64,000 nucleotides of DNA. Source: Bradyrhizobium centrolobii (GTDB lineage: Bacteria; Pseudomonadota; Alphaproteobacteria; Rhizobiales; Xanthobacteraceae). The notes under the pieces were generated by a model. That model was not told the origin of the DNA and searched no databases. It worked only from the letters and a program-made list of their open reading frames with translations. The stretch lies in NCBI RefSeq assembly GCF_001641635.1, contig NZ_LUUB01000125.1:71932-135931 (forward strand). The letters are read 5' to 3'. A program made the position numbers and the translations under genes. This document shows, piece by piece, positions 23,624 through 32,045 of the stretch (within the stretch, counting starts at the first letter, position 1; each line of letters begins with the position of its first letter).

Positions 23624-24985
23624 TCAGGCGACGGTCTTGTCCGCCTCGTCGTCCTTGTAGAGATCCTCGCGCGAAACCTTCTTCTCGGTCACATTGGCAA
23701 GCTCGAGGATGAAGTCGACGACCTTGTCCTCATAGATCGGTGCACGAAGCTGGGCCAGCGCGTTGGCGTTGTTGCGATAATAATCCCAGACCTCCTTCTC
23801 GCGGCCGGGCATCTGGCGCGCGCGCTCGATCACGGCGCGGCCCACCTCGTCGTCGGTCACGGTGATCTTGTTCTTCTCGCCGATCTCCGACAGCACGAGG
23901 CCGAGCCGCACGCGGCGGTCGGCGATCTTGCGGTACTCTTCCTTCGCAGCGTCTTCAGTGGTGTTCTCGTCAGCGAAGGTCTTGCCGGCGGAGTCCATCT
24001 CGGCCTTGACCGAGTTCCACATCAGATTGAACTCCTCGTCGACCAGCGAGGGCGGCGCCTCGAAGCGATGCGCTTCATCGAGACGGTCGAGCAGCGCACG
24101 CTTGACGCGCTGGCGCGTCGCGCCCGCGAATTCGGCGGCAAGCCGCTCGCGCGCGGCTTCCTTCAGCTTGTCCAGCGATTCGAGACCGAGCGTCTTGGCG
24201 AACTCGTCGTCGATCGCGACATCCTGCGGCGCCTCGATCAGCGTCGCGGTGGTCTCGAACTCGGCCGGCTGGCCGGCGAGCTTGTCGTTCATGTAGTTCT
24301 TGGGGAACGACACCTTCAGTGTGCGGGTCTCGCTCGCGGCGATGCCGATGAGCTGCTCCTCGAAGCCCGGAATGAAGGTGTTGGAGCCGATCACGACCTG
24401 GATGCCCTCGCCGGTGCCGCCCTCGAAGGCTTCGCCGTTGATGGTGCCCTTGAAGTTGACGGTGACGCGATCACCGGAGGCGGCCTTCGCGCCCTCGCCC
24501 TTCGCGGCATAACCACGGTTGGAATCCGCGATGCGCTTGATCGCCTCATCGACATCGGGATCGGAAACCTCGGCCACAGGCTTCTCGACCTGGAAGCTCT
24601 TGAAGTCGGCGAGCGCAATCGGCGGCACCACTTCGATCGCGACCGTGTAGGTCAGGTCGGACTTGCCCGAGAGCAGCTCCTCGACCTCGGCCTGCTCGGT
24701 TGGCATGGAGATCTTCGGCTCGGTCGCGAGGCGGAAGCCGCGCTCGGAGAAGAGCTGCGTGTTGGTGTCGCGAATGGTCTGGTCAATGGTCTCGGCCATC
24801 ACCGAACGGCCGTAGACCTTCTTGAGGTGAGTAACCGGCACCTTGCCGGGACGGAAGCCGTTGAGGCGGACCTTGTCCTTGAGATCGACAAGCTTGGCGT
24901 CGGCCTTGGCGTCGAGATCAGACGCGGGAACGCTGATCTTGAACTCGTGCTTCAATCCTTCCGAAAGGGTCTCTGTGACCTGCAT
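23624..24985 (-). CDS. tig: Trigger factor (ribosome-bound chaperone and prolyl isomerase)
   Basis: A 453-residue chaperone that binds at the ribosomal exit tunnel. The N-terminal ribosome-binding domain carries the signature GFRPGKVPVTHLKKVYG (about residues 43-59); the FKBP-type isomerase domain has GDRVTVNFKGTINGEAFEGG near 165 and FIPGFEEQLIGI; the C-terminal arm domain ends in a Lys/Asp-rich tail. The start at 24985 (MQVTETLSEGLKHEF) is chosen; the open frame reaches 25207 but that part runs through tRNA-Leu. First gene of the tig-clpP-clpX-lon order conserved in bacteria. Confidence 0.96.
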   Translation of the reverse strand: MQVTETLSEGLKHEFKISVPASDLDAKADAKLVDLKDKVRLNGFRPGKVPVTHLKKVYGRSVMAETIDQTIRDTNTQLFSERGFRLATEPKISMPTEQAEVEELLSGKSDLTYTVAIEVVPPIALADFKSFQVEKPVAEVSDPDVDEAIKRIADSNRGYAAKGEGAKAASGDRVTVNFKGTINGEAFEGGTGEGIQVVIGSNTFIPGFEEQLIGIAASETRTLKVSFPKNYMNDKLAGQPAEFETTATLIEAPQDVAIDDEFAKTLGLESLDKLKEAARERLAAEFAGATRQRVKRALLDRLDEAHRFEAPPSLVDEEFNLMWNSVKAEMDSAGKTFADENTTEDAAKEEYRKIADRRVRLGLVLSEIGEKNKITVTDDEVGRAVIERARQMPGREKEVWDYYRNNANALAQLRAPIYEDKVVDFILELANVTEKKVSREDLYKDDEADKTVA

Positions 24986-25165
24986 GGCGTCCAATCTTCT
25001 TCTCGTTCGGTCCCGGCGCTCATGCGTCGGGACGCTGTCATCAATCGATCCGGCGCGCGAGGCCAATGCCCCCTGCGCCGGTGGTTCATCGGACCCGGCT
25101 CCATACGGAAAAACATCCGTGAGGAGTGAGGCCCTTCGGTAATCCGTGCAAACGCTGAAAGCGCT

Positions 25166-25250
25166 TGGTGCGGGCGGAGGGACTCGAACCCCCACAACTT
25201 TCGTCACTGGAACCTAAATCCAGCGCGTCTACCAGTTCCGCCACGCCCGC
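25166..25250 (-). tRNA. tRNA-Leu (anticodon UAG)
   Basis: On the minus strand: acceptor GCGGGCG pairs with CGCCCGC, D-arm with AACTGGTAGACGCG, anticodon stem CTGGA/TCCAG with loop TTTAGGT (anticodon TAG), a long variable arm as expected for class II leucine tRNA, T-arm GGGTTCGAGTCCC and encoded CCA. Length 85 with CCA. Confidence 0.95.
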
Positions 25251-25404
25251 GTGAATTTGCATCAAGACCGGCCGCGATGCCGCGGGCGGCCGGGCTTATA
25301 GCATGTGCCCGTCTGTTCGCAGCAAAAAAATGGCCGTGTGGACGCCCACTTCAGGTAGGCATGGCGGCTGGACTTATCCAGCGCGGCATGGTCCGCATCG
25401 GACC

Positions 25405-26724
25405 ATGACGATGCGATTTTTTGACCCGACCCGCCGCGAGGTGATGGCTGGCCTCGGGGCGTCAGTCGCGGGCCTGGTGGTGGGCGCCGCGGCCCCGCCC
25501 ACGGCGGCGCGGCTCGCCCTTCAGGCGCGATCGGCAACCCTGGTCCTGAAGGCGGGACAGCCGGCCACACCGATCTGGGAGCTGGCCGCAGCGAGCTCCG
25601 CCGGGGACGTCCACCTGAAGCGCGGCGACCGCTGCGAGGTGAGCTTCCGAAACGACCTGCCTGTCCCGGTTGCCCCGGCCTGGTACGGACTAGATGGGGC
25701 GAGCGCTGCCGAACCGCTGCTTGCGCGTGCAGCCGTCACCTCAGGAGGGACGGAAACATCAATTCTTTCAATGCCGCACGCCGGGACCCTAATGGCCGAC
25801 CTGCGCCTGCTCGACGATGATCTCAAGCAGCCGGTCCGGCCGCTTCCCATCGTTGTTCAGGAGGCCGACCCGGCGGGGGTCGACCGTGACGAGCTGTTCC
25901 TGGTCGAGGACTGGCGCCTGGCCCCGGACGGCGCCGCGATCCGCCCGGGGGCTAGCGGCGGCGAGATCGCACCGGTCTTCACCGTCAATGGCAAGATCGC
26001 GCCGGACTTCATCCTTCGTGCGAACGAGCGGCTGAGGCTGCGCTTGATCAACGGCTGCCAACGCGCTGTCGTTGCGGTCAAATTCGATGGCGTTGACGTC
26101 CTGGTCATGGCCCTGGACGGCCAGCCGGCCGAACCCTTCATCGCCCGCAACGGCGCCCTGGTGCTGGCGCCTGGCAGCCGGGCTGATGTCTTCCTCGACG
26201 GGACCGCGGCGCCGGGCTCCGCCGCGCCGATCCTGCTGCACGACGGCAAGGAGGCCCGTCCGGTCGCCCGCCTCGTGACTTCGGCCGAGCCGCCGCTACG
26301 GCCGAGCCGCCTGTCGCCCCCGGCCGCGCTGCCCTCCAACGGCCTGCCCGCCAATCTCGACCTCAGGAGTGCCCTGCGGTTCGATGTCGCGCTGGGGGCT
26401 GCCGAGGCCGGTTGGGTTCGCCCATCGAGCTTCCCGGCCTCGTCCGCTCCCGCCTTCCGCGCCAAGGCTGGCCGCACGGTGGTGCTGGCGGTGAAGAACC
26501 CCGGCCCGGTCGCGACGGTCTTCCATCTCCACGGCCACCATTTCCGCCTGCTCGACCGACTCGACGACGGCTGGAAGCCCTATTGGCTCGACACGCTGGC
26601 CGTCGAGCCCGGCCAGACCCAGCGCATCGCGTTCGCGACGACCGCTTCCGGCCGCTGGCTGATCGAGTCAGTCGCGGCCGACTGGGCCGCGCCGCGTCTG
26701 GTGCGCTGGTACGCGGTGGAGTGA
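25405..26724 (+). CDS. Tat-exported multicopper-oxidase-fold protein lacking most copper ligands
   Basis: A 439-residue cupredoxin-domain protein with a twin-arginine signal (RREVMAGLGASVAGLVVGAA). The fold is that of three-domain multicopper oxidases, but the four copper motifs are mostly lost: PAWYGLDG stands where HWHG is usual, AGTLMADLRL where AGTxWYHSH is usual, TVFHLHGHHF keeps HLH but not the first His of HPxHLHGH, and GRWLIESVAADW replaces the HCHxxxH segment with no downstream Met. So type 1 copper cannot bind and the trinuclear site is incomplete. This resembles FtsP/SufI, a non-enzymatic member, more than a laccase. ATG 25405 is chosen for the Tat signal. Confidence 0.8.
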   Translation: MTMRFFDPTRREVMAGLGASVAGLVVGAAAPPTAARLALQARSATLVLKAGQPATPIWELAAASSAGDVHLKRGDRCEVSFRNDLPVPVAPAWYGLDGASAAEPLLARAAVTSGGTETSILSMPHAGTLMADLRLLDDDLKQPVRPLPIVVQEADPAGVDRDELFLVEDWRLAPDGAAIRPGASGGEIAPVFTVNGKIAPDFILRANERLRLRLINGCQRAVVAVKFDGVDVLVMALDGQPAEPFIARNGALVLAPGSRADVFLDGTAAPGSAAPILLHDGKEARPVARLVTSAEPPLRPSRLSPPAALPSNGLPANLDLRSALRFDVALGAAEAGWVRPSSFPASSAPAFRAKAGRTVVLAVKNPGPVATVFHLHGHHFRLLDRLDDGWKPYWLDTLAVEPGQTQRIAFATTASGRWLIESVAADWAAPRLVRWYAVE

Positions 26725-26729
26725 CCTGC

Positions 26730-26812
26730 GTAGGATGGGTAGAGCGAAGCGAGACCCATCGTCCTTGCCAGGATTTGAGATGGTGGGTTTCGCTTCGCTC
26801 TACCCATCCTGC
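26730..26812. repeat. Palindromic repeat family A, copy 1
   Basis: Imperfect long palindrome: GTAGGATGGGTAGAGCGAAG at one end is matched by CTTCGCTCTACCCATCCTGC at the other. Three more copies occur at 31121, 33194 and 34559. It lies between the converging multicopper-oxidase-like and GNAT genes. Confidence 0.8.
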
Positions 26813-26833
26813 CCGACTACATGCATTTGCCGG

Positions 26834-27277
26834 TCAAGCCGGTGGACGCACCCAGACATAGCGAGCATCGGGCTCCCTCTCTTCGTTCCTTGCCCCGTCG
26901 GTCTGCTCGACCAGCGTGAAGCCACGAGCCTCGTAGAAGCGCCGCGCCCGCGCGTTGCGCTGGAAGGTCCAGAGCTCAAGCCGCTTACATGCGCGTTTGG
27001 CGACATCGAGGAGTTCGGTGCCGGCGCCGCGACCTTGCGCAGCGGGCAGCACGTAGAGCTGCTCGATCCAGCCTTCACGGAAAGCAATGATCCCGCTCAG
27101 GACGTCACCGTCGAAGCATCCCCACACGCGGCACGTCGCGAAGACCCGCTCGCGGTAGAACCAGCGGTCCTCGTCAGGCGTGTGCAACCCGACGAGCCAC
27201 GGCATCGCCTGGTCAAATGCGATCCGATGGACCTGCGCAGCGGCGCCCATGTCGGCGAGCGCGAGTTGCCTGAGCAC
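26834..27277 (-). CDS. GNAT family N-acetyltransferase
   Basis: A 147-residue acetyltransferase. The acetyl-CoA loop is visible as LYVLPAAQGRGAGTELLDVA (about residues 77-96), followed by the typical LELWTFQRNARARRFYEARGF (split here by family knowledge into beta-5 and alpha-4). The substrate is unknown. The start is GTG 27275-27277, which overlaps the nnr stop by one base (TAGTG on the minus strand), so it is probably translated together with nnr. Confidence 0.85.
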   Translation of the reverse strand: MLRQLALADMGAAAQVHRIAFDQAMPWLVGLHTPDEDRWFYRERVFATCRVWGCFDGDVLSGIIAFREGWIEQLYVLPAAQGRGAGTELLDVAKRACKRLELWTFQRNARARRFYEARGFTLVEQTDGARNEEREPDARYVWVRPPA

Positions 27278-28776
27278 TAGTACTCCACCCCCAGCGCATC
27301 ATAGATCCGCCGGTGCACGGCCGGGAGCGTCTCGGTCAGGTCCTCCGCGATCAGCCCCGGCCCTGCTTCGCTCGCCGCTTCGCCATGCATCCATACGCCG
27401 ATGCTGGCGGCTTCGAAGGCCGGCACGCCCTGCGCCAGCAGCCCGGCAATGATGCCGGAGAGCACGTCGCCGGCGCCGGCGGTGGCGAGCCAGGGCGGCG
27501 CGTTGGCGGCGATGGTGGCGCGGCCGTCGGGCGCGGCGATCGTGGTATCCGGGCCCTTGAGCAGCACCACCGCGCCGGAGCGCTCGGCCGCAGCGCGCAC
27601 GCGCTCGAGTTTGGAACGGCCGGGATATTTGTTGCTGAGGTCGGAGAACAGGCGCGGAAACTCGCCCTCGTGCGGCGTCAGCACCACCGCCGTGTCCCGC
27701 GAGGATTTGATCGATTCAAACAGCCGCTCAGGGGTCGCGGCAAAGCTCGTCAGCGCATCGGCGTCCAGCACCAGATGCCGCTGCGCCGACAGCGCGGTGT
27801 GGACGAAGTCGCAGGTGCGCTCGCCGGTGCCCGCGCCGGGGCCGATCATGCAGGTGTTGTAGCGCTTATCGCCGAGCAGCTCGGCGAACTCGACCGCGGT
27901 GTCGACGGGGCGGACCATCACCGCGGTGAGCGCGGTGGCATTGATCGCGAGCGCATCGCGCGGCGAGGCCAGCGTCACGAGGCCAGCGCCGGCACGCAGC
28001 GCGCCGCGCGCGGCAAGCCGCGCCGCGCCGGTGGCGGCCGCATCGCCGGAGACCGCCAGCACATGGCCCCGCGCATATTTGTGGCCGTCGATGCGCGGCA
28101 CCGGAAAGGCTGCGCCCCAAAAGTCCGGATCATTCTCGAAGATCTGCGGCCTGATCTCATCGAGCACCTGCGCGTCGATGCCGATGTCGACGACGCGCAC
28201 GCGCCCGCAATGCGCGCGGCCCGGCAGAAGCAGATGCGCCGGCTTCTTGCGGAAGAAGGTGACGGTCTCGGTGGCGTTCACGGCAACGCCCATCACGCCC
28301 GCGCTGGTGCCGTTGATGCCGCTCGGCAGATCGACCGCGAGCACCGGTGCGCCATTGGCATTGATCGCGGCGATCATCTCGTGCGCCTCACCGTCGACGG
28401 CGCGGCTCAGGCCCGCACCGAACAGCGCGTCGATGATCAGCGCCGGCCTGCCGATCGCCTGCGGATTGAACGGGAGCACCGGGTGCTTCCAGCCGCGCGC
28501 GGCGGAGGCCGCATCGCCCTGGAGCTGATCGCGCTCGCACATCAGGATCACCGAGACCTCGCGCCCCTGGGCGGCAAGCTCGGCGGCCGCGACAAAACCG
28601 TCGCCGCCATTGTTGCCGGGCCCGGCGATGACCAGGATCGGCCCCTCCTCCACCAGCGCCTGGGCCGCCTCGGCGACCGCCTGGCCCGCGCTCAGCATCA
28701 GCTTGAAGCCGGGGGTGCCGGCCGCGATGCTGAGCTGGTCGGCCCGCTGCATTTCAGCGTTGGTCAGAACTTCCAT
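27277..28776 (-). CDS. nnr: Bifunctional NAD(P)HX epimerase/dehydratase
   Basis: A 499-residue metabolite-repair enzyme that restores hydrated NADH and NADPH. The N-terminal YjeF_N epimerase domain (about 1-215) has VIAGPGNNGGDGFVAAAELA; the C-terminal ribokinase-like dehydratase domain has MIGPGAGTGERTCDF, VLTPHEGEFPRLF and the ATP/ADP-site signature TAGAGDVLSGIIAGLLAQG. The start at 28776 (MEVLTNAEMQRADQL) has GGGAAG upstream; the frame reaches 28806 without a better start. Downstream GNAT overlaps by one base. Confidence 0.93.
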   Translation of the reverse strand: MEVLTNAEMQRADQLSIAAGTPGFKLMLSAGQAVAEAAQALVEEGPILVIAGPGNNGGDGFVAAAELAAQGREVSVILMCERDQLQGDAASAARGWKHPVLPFNPQAIGRPALIIDALFGAGLSRAVDGEAHEMIAAINANGAPVLAVDLPSGINGTSAGVMGVAVNATETVTFFRKKPAHLLLPGRAHCGRVRVVDIGIDAQVLDEIRPQIFENDPDFWGAAFPVPRIDGHKYARGHVLAVSGDAAATGAARLAARGALRAGAGLVTLASPRDALAINATALTAVMVRPVDTAVEFAELLGDKRYNTCMIGPGAGTGERTCDFVHTALSAQRHLVLDADALTSFAATPERLFESIKSSRDTAVVLTPHEGEFPRLFSDLSNKYPGRSKLERVRAAAERSGAVVLLKGPDTTIAAPDGRATIAANAPPWLATAGAGDVLSGIIAGLLAQGVPAFEAASIGVWMHGEAASEAGPGLIAEDLTETLPAVHRRIYDALGVEY

Positions 28777-29155
28777 GCCACTTCCCTGGTACAAACGCCT
28801 CTTCAACAGGCATTTTCCGTGCCGGACCGAAACTCAGAACGCGAATCTGCACAGCGATTGAACCGTTTGCCTATTTCGTAGTCTTCGCTATTTTGAGCCA
28901 GTCGGCTCCACCTATCGGAGATGCTCGTTAAAAGGCTGATAACGCTCCAATAATCAGGGGCTTTGCAATTTGGCATAGACCCTGCTTTCGAGGAAGCCGC
29001 TTCGGTTCGTCGTGCTCACTGGCATCCTCTAGAGTGTGGCCGGCCGCCGCCGGGCTGGTCAGGCGACCCGGGACCGCGAAGACAAGACCATGCGTTAAGA
29101 AAAGCGCATCCTGACGAAGACGTTGCTATTTGATCGAAAGGCCGGGAGGCGCGCA
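28777..29155. other. Intergenic regulatory region between nnr and glnB
   Basis: A gap of 379 bases between divergent genes, AT-richer than its surroundings. It holds a candidate sigma-54 promoter for glnB (listed). I saw no clear NtrC palindrome, though the spacing upstream of the promoter would allow one. Confidence 0.6.
28970..28986 (+). promoter_or_regulatory. glnB: Candidate sigma-54 promoter of glnB
   Basis: TTGGCATAGACCCTGCT: GG at 28972-28973 and GC at 28984-28985 with the required 10 bases between, and most flanking consensus bases (TTGGCA ... TGCT). It lies 170 bases before the glnB start codon. Rhizobial glnB genes are known to use NtrC and sigma-54, so the match is biologically sensible. 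Confidence 0.6.
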
Positions 29156-29494
29156 GTGAAGAAAATCGAAGCCATCATCAAGCCGTTCAAGCTCGACGAG
29201 GTGAAGGAAGCGCTTCAGGAGGTCGGCCTTCAGGGCATCACCGTCACCGAGGCCAAGGGCTTTGGACGCCAGAAGGGTCATGCCGAGCTCTACCGCGGCG
29301 CAGAATACATCGTCGACTTCCTGCCCAAGGTGAAGATCGAGATCGTGATCGGCGACGACCTGGTCGAGCGCGCGATCGACGCGATCCGCCGCGCCGCGCA
29401 GACCGGCCGCATCGGCGACGGCAAAATCTTCGTCTCCAATATCGAAGAGGCGATCCGCATCCGAACCGGTGAATCCGGGCTGGACGCTATTTAA
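29156..29494 (+). CDS. glnB: Nitrogen regulatory protein P-II
   Basis: A 112-residue PII signal protein that senses 2-oxoglutarate, ATP and ADP and is uridylylated under nitrogen limitation. Tyr51, the modification site, lies in the T-loop sequence YRGAEYIVDF; the C-terminal signature TGRIGDGKIFV is complete. The start is GTG 29156 with GGGAGG 8 bases upstream, giving MKKIEAIIKPFKLDEVKEAL, the standard N-terminus. It is followed after 153 bases by glnA, the usual rhizobial pair, so it probably controls GlnA adenylylation and NtrB/NtrC. Confidence 0.96.
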   Translation: MKKIEAIIKPFKLDEVKEALQEVGLQGITVTEAKGFGRQKGHAELYRGAEYIVDFLPKVKIEIVIGDDLVERAIDAIRRAAQTGRIGDGKIFVSNIEEAIRIRTGESGLDAI

Positions 29495-29647
29495 GGCGGG
29501 TGCTATCCCGCATTCTGCGACACTCTGACAGGAAATAAGGCTGCTTCGGCGGCCTGATGTCGTTTGTGTGCGGACGCGCGAACTCGCCAAAAGCGAGAAT
29601 GAATCTGCTCATCTGGAAACCGACCCGCAGAGCCAAAAGGGGTATGC

Positions 29648-31057
29648 ATGAAGACCGCCAAAGACGTCCTGAAATCAATTAAGGACAACGACGTCAAATA
29701 CGTCGACCTGCGCTTCACCGATCCGCGCGGCAAGTGGCAGCACGTGACGTTCGACGTCAGCATGATCGATGAGGACATTTTCGCCGAAGGCACGATGTTC
29801 GACGGTTCCTCGATCGCCGGCTGGAAGGCGATCAACGAGTCCGACATGTGCCTGATGCCCGATCCGGTGACCGCGACGATCGATCCGTTCTTCGCCGAGA
29901 CCACCATGGTCATCACCTGCGACGTGCTCGAGCCGACCACCGGCGAGCCCTACAACCGCGACCCCCGCGGCATCGCCAAGAAGGCGGAGGCGATGGTCAA
30001 GTCGATGGGCGTTGGCGACACCGTCTTCGTCGGTCCCGAAGCCGAATTCTTCGTGTTCGACGACGTGCGCTATTCGGCGACCCCCTACAACACCGGCTTC
30101 AGGCTCGACTCCTCGGAGTTCCCGACCAACTCCGACACCGAGTATGAGGGCGGCAATCTCGGTCACCGCATCCGCACCAAGATGGGCTATTTCCCGGTTC
30201 CGCCGCAGGACTCCGTGCAGGACATGCGCTCCGAGATGCTCGGCGCCATGGCCAAGATGGGCGTCAAGGTCGAGAAGCATCACCATGAAGTGGCTTCCGC
30301 CCAGCACGAGCTCGGCATGAAGTTCGATACGCTCACGCTGATGGCCGACCACCTGCAGATCTACAAGTACTGCATCCACCAGGTCGCCCATATCTACGGC
30401 AAGACCGCCACCTTCATGCCGAAGCCGGTGTTCGGCGACAACGGCTCGGGCATGCACGTGCACCAGTCGATCTGGAAGGACGGCAAGCCGGTGTTTGCCG
30501 GCAACAAGTATTCCGACCTGTCGGAGACCTGCCTGTCCTACATCGCCGGCATCATCAAGCATGCGAAGGCGATCAACGCCTTCACCAACCCGACGACCAA
30601 TTCCTACAAGCGTCTGGTCCCGGGCTATGAAGCACCGGTGCTGCTCGCCTACTCCGCGCGCAACCGCTCGGCCTCCTGCCGCATCCCCTACACCGCTTCG
30701 CCAAAGGCCAAGCGCGTCGAGGTGCGCTTCCCCGATCCGCTCGCCAATCCCTATCTCGGCTTCGCCGCGATGCTGATGGCCGGCCTCGACGGCATCAAGA
30801 ACAAGCTCGATCCGGGCCCGGCGATGGACAAGGACCTCTACGACCTGCCGAAGGAAGAGCTGAAGCAGATCCCGACGGTGTGCGGCTCGCTCCGCGAGGC
30901 GCTGGAAAACCTCGACAAGGACCGCGCCTTCCTCAAGGCCGGCGGCGTGTTCGACGACGACTTCATCGACAGCTACATCGAGCTGAAGATGACCGAAGTC
31001 GAGCGCTTCGAGATGACCCCGCACCCGGTCGAGTTCGAGATGTACTATTCGGGCTGA
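29648..31057 (+). CDS. glnA: Glutamine synthetase type I
   Basis: Assimilates ammonium into glutamine; 469 residues, the normal GSI length. Signatures are MFDGSSIAGWKAINESDM, the ATP-binding KPVFGDNGSGMHVHQSIWKD and the adenylylation site Tyr398 in DKDLYDLPKEE. AAAGGGG stands before ATG 29648. The gene is intact, but its last 124 nt and the terminator region are repeated at 33004 after an inserted block, which makes the 3' junction of interest. Confidence 0.97.
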   Translation: MKTAKDVLKSIKDNDVKYVDLRFTDPRGKWQHVTFDVSMIDEDIFAEGTMFDGSSIAGWKAINESDMCLMPDPVTATIDPFFAETTMVITCDVLEPTTGEPYNRDPRGIAKKAEAMVKSMGVGDTVFVGPEAEFFVFDDVRYSATPYNTGFRLDSSEFPTNSDTEYEGGNLGHRIRTKMGYFPVPPQDSVQDMRSEMLGAMAKMGVKVEKHHHEVASAQHELGMKFDTLTLMADHLQIYKYCIHQVAHIYGKTATFMPKPVFGDNGSGMHVHQSIWKDGKPVFAGNKYSDLSETCLSYIAGIIKHAKAINAFTNPTTNSYKRLVPGYEAPVLLAYSARNRSASCRIPYTASPKAKRVEVRFPDPLANPYLGFAAMLMAGLDGIKNKLDPGPAMDKDLYDLPKEELKQIPTVCGSLREALENLDKDRAFLKAGGVFDDDFIDSYIELKMTEVERFEMTPHPVEFEMYYSG

Positions 31058-31082
31058 GCGGCTCGAACAGAACGCAACAAGC

Positions 31083-31110
31083 AAAAGGCGCTCCGAGAGG
31101 AGCGCCTTTT
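31083..31110 (+). terminator. Rho-independent terminator of glnA
   Basis: AAAAGGCGCTCC / GGAGCGCCTTTT with a 4-base loop and T-run, 25 bases after the glnA stop. A nearly identical copy lies at 33153-33180. Confidence 0.88.
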
Positions 31111-31120
31111 CGTTTCAGGG

Positions 31121-31200
31121 ATTGGGTAGAGCGAAGCGAAACCCATCGTTGTCGCAAGTTGCGAGATGATGGGTTTCGCAAGGGCTCTACCCATCCTACG
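31121..31200. repeat. Palindromic repeat family A, copy 2
   Basis: Inverted ends TGGGTAGAGCGAAGCGAAAC and GTTTCGCAAGGGCTCTACCC followed by ATCCTACG. It directly follows the glnA terminator, as copy 3 follows the duplicated glnA end, so it belongs to the duplicated unit. Confidence 0.8.
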
Positions 31201-31635
31201 CACTGGACCCCGGCGCCCGCGCAGGCCGCGACCACAGCCAGCAGCATCACCTTTGGCCACAGCTACAACAAGGCCAACCAGCGCATCGCCGGCGCAGGCG
31301 GATCAAATGGGCCTGTATACTCGGACCCAACCAATCCTATTGGCACCTTGTCTCAAGGAGGAGTTATCGTGGGAGCTTACGCAGGTGCCGGAATATCGTT
31401 TGGCGCCACCAATGCAAATACAGCGAATGATCTGAAGGATTTGTCAGGGACCGGCAGTGCTAACGGTGGATTGGGATTGGGTGTTGGAGGACAACTAAGC
31501 AGGAGCAGCAGCGGAATCGTGACGCTTTCCGTTAGCCCTCCCGGCTTCGGAATCGGTGAAGGCGTTGCGGCCGGTGCCTATCCCACAAACACCACTATTC
31601 TGAGCAACACAATGATCGTAGGTCCACAAAAATGA
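31201..31635 (+). pseudogene. C-terminal fragment resembling an Rhs/polymorphic toxin tip
   Basis: An open stretch of about 145 codons with no credible start: it joins the palindromic repeat directly. It first reads SITFGHSYNKANQRIAG, which looks like the YxYNxxNQR units of Rhs/YD repeats, and then a Gly-rich domain (GTLSQGGVIVGAYAGAG, GSANGGLGLGVGGQLS, GFGIGEGVAAGAYP). Layout of repeat tip plus unique C-terminal domain plus a small overlapping gene is that of an orphan Rhs-CT/immunity module. Base composition is clearly lower in GC than the neighbours. A GTG at 31369 with AAGGAGG upstream could allow a short product. The toxin identity is inference; the Gly-rich domain is not one I know. Confidence 0.5.
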
Positions 31636-32018
31636 CCTGGCTCGCTGTTGTCACCACAACGTTTGCTGCAGTGGCGGTCGTGCTGTACTTCACTGTTTTC
31701 GGCATTTCGCATCTGATCGACTACGAGCCTGGCGTCCGCGGAATCGATTTTCACCTCTTCCGGAGGTTCAAAATCTTTGAGCTGAAATATGAGAAGATCG
31801 AAAAGTGTGAAACTCGCAAGCTGTTTGATTTTAGCTGGTTTGACGGAAGGCTTTCCACGTTGCTCCTCGCGCTAACCATAGGAGGATGGCCACGACTCAC
31901 GAGAGTGATGTTGAAGATGAGGGGCGGCTTGCTGCGCTACATCTTCCTATTTCCTCGAAACCCGCACGAGTTCGCGAACGAAGTACAAAGAAACCTGAAC
32001 GCGCTTTCCGCGAGATAG
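31632..32018 (+). CDS. Small membrane protein, possible immunity partner
   Basis: A 128-residue protein whose ATG overlaps the stop of the preceding Rhs-like fragment (ATGA). One strong N-terminal membrane segment (LAVVTTTFAAVAVVLYFTVF, residues 3-22), then a charged cytoplasmic part rich in Lys, Arg and Phe (FRRFKIFELKYEKIEK), and a weaker hydrophobic stretch near 73-85. GC content is lower than the host genes, which suggests transfer. Position and overlap suit an immunity protein for the upstream toxin tip; there is no family match I can name. Confidence 0.55.
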   Translation: MTWLAVVTTTFAAVAVVLYFTVFGISHLIDYEPGVRGIDFHLFRRFKIFELKYEKIEKCETRKLFDFSWFDGRLSTLLLALTIGGWPRLTRVMLKMRGGLLRYIFLFPRNPHEFANEVQRNLNALSAR

Positions 32019-32045
32019 GTCTCTGGGTTACGGTGACAAGTCTAC

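Noticed and set aside
24986..25207. An N-terminal extension of trigger factor
   Set aside because: The extension would run through tRNA-Leu and has no family similarity; ATG 24985 gives the standard start.
27313..28881. A 522-codon plus-strand frame and other long antisense frames (29675-31084, 55991-57829, 12391-13494)
   Set aside because: All mirror well-identified genes (nnr, glnA, GumC-like, czcA) and have the same biased composition; no start context or motif supports them.
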